Assembly: GCA_903813345.2 (NCBI GenBank)
Contig: CAIIXF020000008.1
Coordinates: 28,010,822-28,074,821, forward strand
Length of the DNA stretch: 64,000 bases
Direction of reading: 5' to 3'
DNA from: Owenia fusiformis
Lineage: Eukaryota > Annelida > Polychaeta > Sabellida > Oweniidae
Shown here: positions 57,097 to 64,000 of the stretch, piece by piece
Position numbering within the stretch: the stretch's first letter is position 1
Layout: every line of letters starts with the position of its first letter
The notes under the pieces: generated by a model
The model's database searches: none
What the model was told of the DNA's origin: nothing
Seen by the model: only the letters and a program-made list of their open reading frames with translations
Position numbers and translations under genes: made by a program

Positions 57097-60000
57097 ATGA
57101 CTATTAAGGTGATTTTCTTGTGTCTGCTACTGGCAGTGACCATAGAAAAAGGTAAATATCCAATAATCCACCAATATAATTAAATCGTTCACTTTTGCTG
57201 GATTCATCCTTTTCAAACATTTCCGAAGGTATCTAGGACATATTTATGAAGGGAAACTAAAACTAAAACTTATATATTTTGAATCGTATCAAAATCTATC
57301 GAAAATGTAATTTTACGTTGTGCATTCTTTAACTAGACGGTTGTGAATAAAACAGCTACAGCATAGGATATGAAATGGCGACTGTTCCTGCTCAGATATA
57401 AATTATTGCAGGGAATGGAATCTAATTCTAAATGAGGATCTCTGGATTTTTTCTTGTAGTAATGTGTGACTACTTTGTCGGTATACAGACATCAGGTGAT
57501 AACTTTGCTGGTACAGGATGTCCGGTTAAGTTAAACATCAAGGGACACAAAGGCAGTTCTGGATATAGACATATTCCCGGGGATTACAGCAGAAATGAGT
57601 AATTCAATAATATTGGCATGAATCACATACACTGAACTCAATTTTCCCACCGGAAGATCCGTCAAGCATCCGCCATAACTAGTCCCCGGGAACTAGTCCA
57701 ACAACATTAGACCTAGCCTTGGCCTCGTTTCTTATCTGACATGTCTTATGGCCCCGGCTAGGTCTAACCTCTATGATCATCTTGCCTTTTTTACTTTAAT
57801 TTAATCGTTCCGCAGGTTTCGACAAGCGGAACTAATTAAACCCTGAAAACAAGATAATATTACATAGAGAATGTGATTCAAGCACATATACTTTCCCCAT
57901 AAGTTTGGCAACCTTAACTCCCCCATTGAACTACGTGTTAAAGCCTCTTTACGTTTGATTTTTTATTTACTTAACCTGCGATGAAATAACTCATAATATT
58001 GATGGAAACGTAACTTGACTTTATTTCCAATACCTCCAAATTTTCTCAATTTTTTTCCTCAATTACAATAGGTCGAAAATTGATGAATTTTTCAAAATCC
58101 ACATTCCCATGTCAACCAATGGGAAATGGTAGGTTTGCCGCAAGTCATATAACAGAATATCCTTCCATCCGAGTCCTTGCAAAAAAATACGACTTAGGTA
58201 GGCAATTGAATTTGCTAACTTTATTTAACAAAAAATGGTACATTTCTTCAGGTTCAACAAAGTTATAGGGCTTTAAAGTCAAAATTGTTTTTCAAAAAAA
58301 CTCTCCCATTGAAATAACACAGGAGGCGAAAAATGGTCTTAAAAATATTTTTTGCTGAATCTTTTACTGAATAGATATCCTGATTTCTGATTTGCCCCAA
58401 ACCCACCATTTCCCATTTGTTTACATGGAAATGACGATTTTCAAAGATTCATCAAATTTATCATCAATTTTCGACCTATTGTAATTGAGGAAAAAAATTC
58501 GGAAAATTTGGAGGTATTGGAAATGAAGTCAAGTTACGTATCCGTCAATATTATTTCATCGCAGGTTAAGTAAAAAAAAATTCAAACGTAAAGAGGCTTT
58601 AACACGTAGTTCAATGGGAGAGCTAAGGTTGCCAAACTTATGGAGGGGAGTGTACCTTATGAATACATACACACCATCCCATACCCCCCTTAGACCCTAT
58701 TGATGCATAATTACGAAAATTTTGGAGACAGGTTTGGAATATAACGAAAACGTCGGTCAGATCAGTTCTGGTAACATCGAAATTGCAAATCGTATTGATC
58801 AGAAATTAACCGTCATTGCGGCACTGCATTAACAAACAGTAGGTTTGCAATTAATATCTATTTTGCGTGTATACACGAGCTATATAAATCAATCAAAGAT
58901 ACCAGTTGTCCTCAAAATTGATCTTTTTATCCCCAGTAATCGCGATAATAATGATCAATCTATTTGACAACAATTTCGTTTCGCTTATAGTTTAATTTTA
59001 ACCCGGGACGAACAAACACAATGACGGACATGCGGAAATGTCATTTTAGAGATTGGTAAGTGTAGCCTCATTTAACTAGCATAAATGAAAATTCAACACA
59101 AAAATATTGTGTTAGATCGCTTGATGTTATGTGTTTTTATATTATTGTCAAGTATCAGTTGCATGTTATCGCGGAAAAATGGTTTTGATGGATCCAGAAA
59201 CCCAATAACGGCCAAGCAAATTATCACTGAAAAGTGCCACGCCCACTTTTGAGTAGATATAGAGGTAGTCAGTCACCTAATAGAATAGAGTCCAGAGTCA
59301 AAGATATAATATAATTCATCATATTTATCATGTTATCTTTTTAAACACTCCCCAAATATGTTTTTAGGGTATTAAAGTATCTCTCTTAGGATTCTAGGCC
59401 GAATTTCGACATTTTTTTTCAAATGATTTGAAGAGAAATGGCAACATCTGTTATTATAAGAAGCTTCGGATTTACCTGAAATATTAAAGATTTAGAGCAA
59501 TTAAATTGTGTTGCTATGGTAACCAATCGACCAATTAATGTCAAAATTGTTGTAACAACTAACTATACATAGGTGCATTGTAGTGATTGGAGTTATAAAA
59601 CAGAAATTATTAATGATTATAATAGTACCCCCTCATAAAATTACCCCAAGGGGTATAAATGATGATTTTAAGGTTGTCCACTACTTAGATTTTTCTAGAT
59701 TTTTGATATGTTGTTTTACATACCCATGGCTATTGATTACACTAGGTTTACTCTGTATTGCAATTTTTTCATTTATTTGTGAATATTTACAACGGCTTTA
59801 CTGGAGTATAATAGTAAAGAACGCCGTTATTGAGTTTAACGACGTTGAACTACCGCCATAACTAGATACCGACCAGTGGTGAAAAAATTCGAAAGAAATG
59901 CAAAAATTAAAGTTATCTAAAAGTAACCTTTGAAAAGTATATTATGGAATATTCGAAGAATCAAATATTTTGTAATACATTTACTTATATTTTTTTTACA

Positions 60001-62533
60001 ATTCAAATGTTTTGTAATATAGAGTTTCTGATGTGACGCTGTCTGAACACCTACACTTATATTTTGATCAACGTCGGTTTTTCCTATACTTAAAGTTCCA
60101 ACTCTGCATGGTGTACTCATTTGGTATAAGTACAATATCCAAAACTTTGGGTCTTATTCCCTACCGGTCAATACACCCGTCTTGCTTACGTATTAGTGCA
60201 ATATCAGGTTTTATATCATCTTCGACTTCCAAGGTGGAGCAACTGAAATCTGTGAATCAATATGGCATGTCTAACTATATTAAAAGTTTTGAAAATATTG
60301 ACATTCATTTCATTTTTATAAATAAAATAACTTTAAGACGGTGAAAGTTCTACTCGATTCAATATTTCGATATTTTTGAAGAATCCTTAGCTTTTGGAAG
60401 AAATTTAAGAGGTAAGTAAAATATAGTAAAAGTTGGTACTGTCTCTCTTACAAATTCGAAATGATGCACATCAAATATGATCATAAACAATTAAAAGAGA
60501 ATGCCAAAATACCGTGTTAGTTTAAATGTGGTGCAGTACTTGTAACTAATCTACAAGTGCGTGGTGATACGTTTCATCTCCAACTGCTTTCTACAGGTGG
60601 GTTTATGGAACTATTAAAGAAGATTATGGTGTTATACATTCGGTTGAAGTGTACCTAGAAGACCATGAGTGTGGATTTGGACCAGATTGGAAACTGCAAA
60701 AAGTAGGTTTCTTTATTTTTTACACAAAGGACATTAAATGTTAAAAGAGGAAGATTGAAAGGCTTTACAGTTCAGCCTCATTTTTACATTGTAATACGAG
60801 GAAAGCGATGGTAATCTCACATTAACCCTTACAATACAAACTATCACAAATGGATTGTTCCTTCATTACCCAAGACCGAATGTCGAGGTTTAAGGATCAA
60901 ACAAACGAGTGATACTTTAGTGATAAATAAAGCATACAGTTCGGCGCTTAAATCCTTTTCCCACATAGCAAAACAGTTTTATAAAAGAAAGGATAAAACA
61001 AACGGGTGATACTTTAGTGACAAACAAAGCATACAGTTCAGTGCTTAAATTCTTTTCACACATAGCAAACCAGTTTTATAACACAGACTAGATTTAAACT
61101 GCAGGCAGGCCATTTTGATATCTTGAACATTTCCAGTTTTGTGAGTTATAAGATGGCTGTTCCGAATGTGTACATTTCCCCTCCGAATCCAATATTATTT
61201 CACGTCCCTTGAAGTTGTTTGAACATACAAAAAGCGGGAGTGAACAGGACATCCAACTTGAAATTGGTTATGATTTCAGCAATGCAGATTATTTGAAATA
61301 TTGTGTTCTGATTGGCCTTAAATTGATATATTGGGCCTAGCTAATTAAATTCTTGCCTAGCTTTGTGTGACAAATCAGATTTCAGCCAATCAGATCACAG
61401 AATTTTATATAATATGTATTCGATATTTTTTGAACAGATGACTTGGCTATTTTAGGATTAAGTGAAAATGAATACCCTCATCTTTTCATTATTTCTATAC
61501 CTGTGATATACAGGGTGTCCCAAAAAGAAAAAAAATTCCCTTCTCATTTGGGCATAAACTCTTCTGTAGTATTCGATAAACAAATCATTGGTCCGGTGTT
61601 GATATCCTTAGATACTCTAGTGAGAAATAATGAAGAATACTTCGAGAATAAATTTGTCAATATCGTTTTGACTGTTAAATGCAAAATCACATATTATATT
61701 TTTGCATCTAGTTTTACATAACTGACCACAGCCGTGGGAAAAAAATTGAGGATGATTGCAATAATTGCTGGTTTGATCAAGGTGATAGAAAGACATTTAA
61801 CTTCGCAGGTACATTTTACCATATTATATAGCCATTAAAGCTGTTTGAAGCCTCGATTCACAAATCATATTGAATGATAATATACTTCAAATGCTCCCAA
61901 AGCCTTGATTGATCAAAATCAAGGAATATGATCAATCAAGGAATATGAGAGTCCAAACTAATGACAACTTTCGTTTCCTTATTTATGTCACCTGGACGTA
62001 TTCTATACAGAAAATGTGAATTTCTCTTTGTTACATATTTTGACATTCCAAGTAAATGGCGAATGGTCAGCTTGGACTCAATATGGAAATTGTACCAGTA
62101 GCTGCAGAACAACAAGGACACGTGACTGTGATGATCCATCACCAAGAAATGGTGGAAACAATTGCTATGGCACTGGCACTGAAACAGAGGATTGCAAAGA
62201 CATCTTAAATAAATGTCCAGGTAGTCATGAAAATGAAATATTGGACATTTAAAATGGAACCCAATCAAAAGACTACGAGAGATGCTTCGCGATCTCGCAA
62301 TGGCATATCAAATACGCAGACAAACTAAAAATATGTATTGTAAGTTATATTTTGTATCATGCAAATTAACATTTGCGGCACGAATATGGTGATTTTTTGT
62401 TTAATTTCAGCATTCCCGATTTCAAACTGTCAAGTTTTCCAATGTAATGACGCGTGTACAGTAAACTGTGACAGGTGTGAACATAACTATGGTACACTTA
62501 AGGCCTATAAAAACATTGGTACAGCATGCCAGG
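57097..62533 (+). CDS. Secreted PLAT-TSP1 protein, 3' incomplete
   Basis: Exons: 57097-57151 (signal peptide MTIKVIFLCLLLAVTIEK), 57460-57598, 60597-60702, 61712-61808, 62053-62220, 62411-62533; all GT-AG with agreeing phases, 229 codons and continuing past the window. Exons 2-4 form a PLAT/LH2 beta-sandwich: YFVGIQTSGDNFAGTGCPVK, GVIHSVEVYLEDHECGFGPD then WKLQK, and CNNCWFDQGD. PLAT domains usually mediate lipid or membrane-protein contacts. Exon 5 is a thrombospondin type 1 repeat: GEWSAWTQYGNCTSSCRTT, RTRDC, six Cys. Exon 6 is Cys-rich (QCNDACTVNCDRCEHNYG). Exons from 4 on end in phase 1, the class used for shuffled extracellular modules. An acceptor just before the ATG (about 57083) implies a 5' non-coding exon. 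A PLAT+TSP1 pairing is not one I recognise as a named gene. Confidence 0.8.
57888..58655. mobile_element. 768-bp palindromic MITE in the PLAT-TSP1 intron
   Basis: ATACTTTCCCCATAAGTTTG, GCAACCTTAACTCCCCCATT and GAACTACGTGTTAAAGCCTC are mirrored by GAGGCTTTAACACGTAGTTC, AATGGGAGAGCTAAGGTTGC and CAAACTTATGGAGGGGAGTG. The arms extend about 300 bp (for instance TTTCCAATACCTCCAAATTT against AATTTGGAGGTATTGGAAAT). No transposase. Confidence 0.85.
59583..59861 (+). other. ORF with one strong hydrophobic segment, uncertain
   Basis: From an internal ATG (about 59613) the frame reads 80-odd residues with a hydrophobic run FLICCFTYPWLLITLGLLCI then AIFSFI, ending ELPP and TAA. It is an intronic position of the PLAT-TSP1 gene. 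It could be a chance ORF, a gene fragment or a small membrane protein; no family could be named. Confidence 0.2.
60896..61085 (+). repeat. ~96-bp tandem duplication in intron
   Basis: ACAAACGAGTGATACTTTAG through CACATAGCAAAACAGTTTTA is repeated directly as ACAAACGGGTGATACTTTAG through CACATAGCAAACCAGTTTTA, about 93% identical by eye. Confidence 0.85.
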
Positions 62534-62639
62534 GTAAGTAATATGTTAAAGTTCATCAATCAGCAAAATCTACATTTGTTTGCTACAACCTAGTTCGTTA
62601 ACATTTTGTAAAGTTTTAGTCTAGCTACAATCCCTTGTG

Positions 62640-64000
62640 AGCCCCCCCCCCTCCTACCTTTCCCCACTACACACCTTCGGACAATATCAGTGATGTGTTA
62701 GTGATGTAGATAAGAGCCACCCCCTTTCCCCACTACACACCTTCAGACAATATCAGTGATGTGTTAGTGAAGTAGATAAGAGCCACCCCCTTTCCCCACT
62801 ACACACCTTCAGACAATATCAGTGATGTGTTAGTGAAGTAGATAAGAGCCTCCCCCTTTCCCTACTCCACACCTTCAGACAATATCAGTGATGTGTCAGT
62901 GACTGAGATAAGAGCCTCCCCCTTTCCCTACTCCACACCTTCAGACAATATCAGTGATGTGTTAGTGAGGTAGATAAGAGCCACCCCCTTTCCCCACTAC
63001 ACACTTTCAGACAATATCAGTTATGTGTTAGTGAAGTAGATAAGAGCCACCCCCTTTCCCCACTACACACCTTCAGACAATATCAGTGATGTGTTAGTGA
63101 TGTAGATAAGAGTCTCCCCCTTTCCCCACTTCACATCTTCAGACAATATCAGTGATGTGTCAGTGACTGAGATAAGAGCCTCCCCCTTTCCCTACTCCAC
63201 ACCTTCAGGCAATATCACTGATGTGTTAGTGAAGTAGATAAGAGCCTCCCCCTTTCCCTACTACACATCTTCAGACAATATCAGTGATGTGTCAGTGACT
63301 GAGATAAGAGCCTCCCCCTTTCCCTACTCCACACCTTCAGGCAATATCACTGATGTGTTAGTGAAGTAGATAAGAGCCTCCCCTTGCCTTACACACCTTC
63401 AGACAATATCACTGATGTGTTAGTGAAGTAGATAAGAGCCTCCCCCTTTCCCTACTACACACCTTCAGACAACATCACTGATGTGTTAGTGAAGTAGATA
63501 AGAGTCTCCCCCTTTCCCCACTACACATCTTCAGACAATATCAGTGATGTGTCAGTGACTGAGATAAGAGCCTCCCCCTTTCCCTACTCCACACCTTCAG
63601 GCAATATCACTGATGTGTTAGTGAAGTAGATAAGAGCCTCCCCCTTTCCCTACTACACATCTTCAGACAATATCAGTGATGTGTCAGTGACTGAGATAAG
63701 AGCCTCCCCCTTTCCCTACTCCACACCTTCAGGCAATATCACTGATGTGTTAGTGAAGTAGATAAGAGCCTCCCCTTGCCTTACACACCTTCAGACAATA
63801 TCACTGATGTGTTAGTGAAGTAGATAAGAGCCTCCCCCTTTCCCTACTACACACCTTCAGACAACATCACTGATGTGTTAGAGAAGTAGATAAGAGCCTC
63901 CCCCTTTCCCTACTACACACCTTCAGACAATGTCACTGATGTGTTAGTGAAGTAGATAAGAGTCTCCCCCTTTCCCTACTACACACCTTCGGACAATATC
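62640..64000 (+). repeat. 66-bp minisatellite, about 20 copies, to window end
   Basis: The unit contains CCCCCTTTCCCCACTACACA, CCTTCAGACAATATCAGTGA and TGTGTTAGTGAAGTAGATAA GAGCC at 66-bp spacing. It starts about 107 bp after the donor at 62534. Variant blocks (GTCAGTGACTGAGATAAGAG; CCCCTTGCCTTACACACC, shortened) recur in order, showing higher-order duplication. Confidence 0.95.

Noticed and set aside
58080-58268. Small plus ORF
   Set aside because: It lies in the arm of the palindromic element 57888-58655.

Overview
The window is animal nuclear DNA. It is AT-rich, its genes are split into short exons with GT-AG introns, intergenic sequence is long, and it is crowded with inverted-repeat (MITE-like) DNA transposons, truncated LINEs, tRNA-derived SINE heads and minisatellites. 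The repeat style and protein families suggest a marine invertebrate, probably a lophotrochozoan such as a mollusc; this is inference, because no species marker was found. One 500-base N gap lies at 43684-44183. Layout: (1) 1-13309 is repeat-rich with no exon I can defend. It holds two copies of a large element (2767-5672, 7834-9174), one of them split by a CACTA-type transposon. (2) 13310-30814 (+) carries 19 exons of a HEAT-repeat protein recognisable as protein phosphatase 4 regulatory subunit 4 (PPP4R4). Its N-terminal exons lie upstream and were not found. The exons keep phase throughout and give 1044 codons plus a stop. (3) 36445-41402 (+) is a seven-exon gene for a small type I membrane protein with a Cys-rich lumenal domain like mannose-6-phosphate-receptor/ATG27 proteins and a YxxPhi tail. 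(4) 41990-51050 is repeats, including a 4.2-kb interval bounded by inverted repeats that contains a LINE and a GT-rich array. (5) 51503-52777 (-) is a small secreted Cys-rich protein with an apparent one-base frameshift. Its promoter recurs inverted at 54475-54527. (6) 57097-62533 (+) is the start of a secreted PLAT-TSP1 protein that runs off the window, with a 66-bp minisatellite in its last visible intron. The most unusual feature is in PPP4R4: four different tandem arrays sit on its splice sites. A 31-bp unit copies an exon 3' end with its donor (20077-20550). A 99-103-bp unit copies an acceptor with the first ~54 nt of its exon, ten times (about 21890-22870). A 19-bp unit carries a donor (13448-13680). 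A ~46-bp unit abuts an acceptor (13171-13309). A fifth intron has a MITE whose target-site duplication is the donor itself, and a sixth repeat, 21 bp, is coding.
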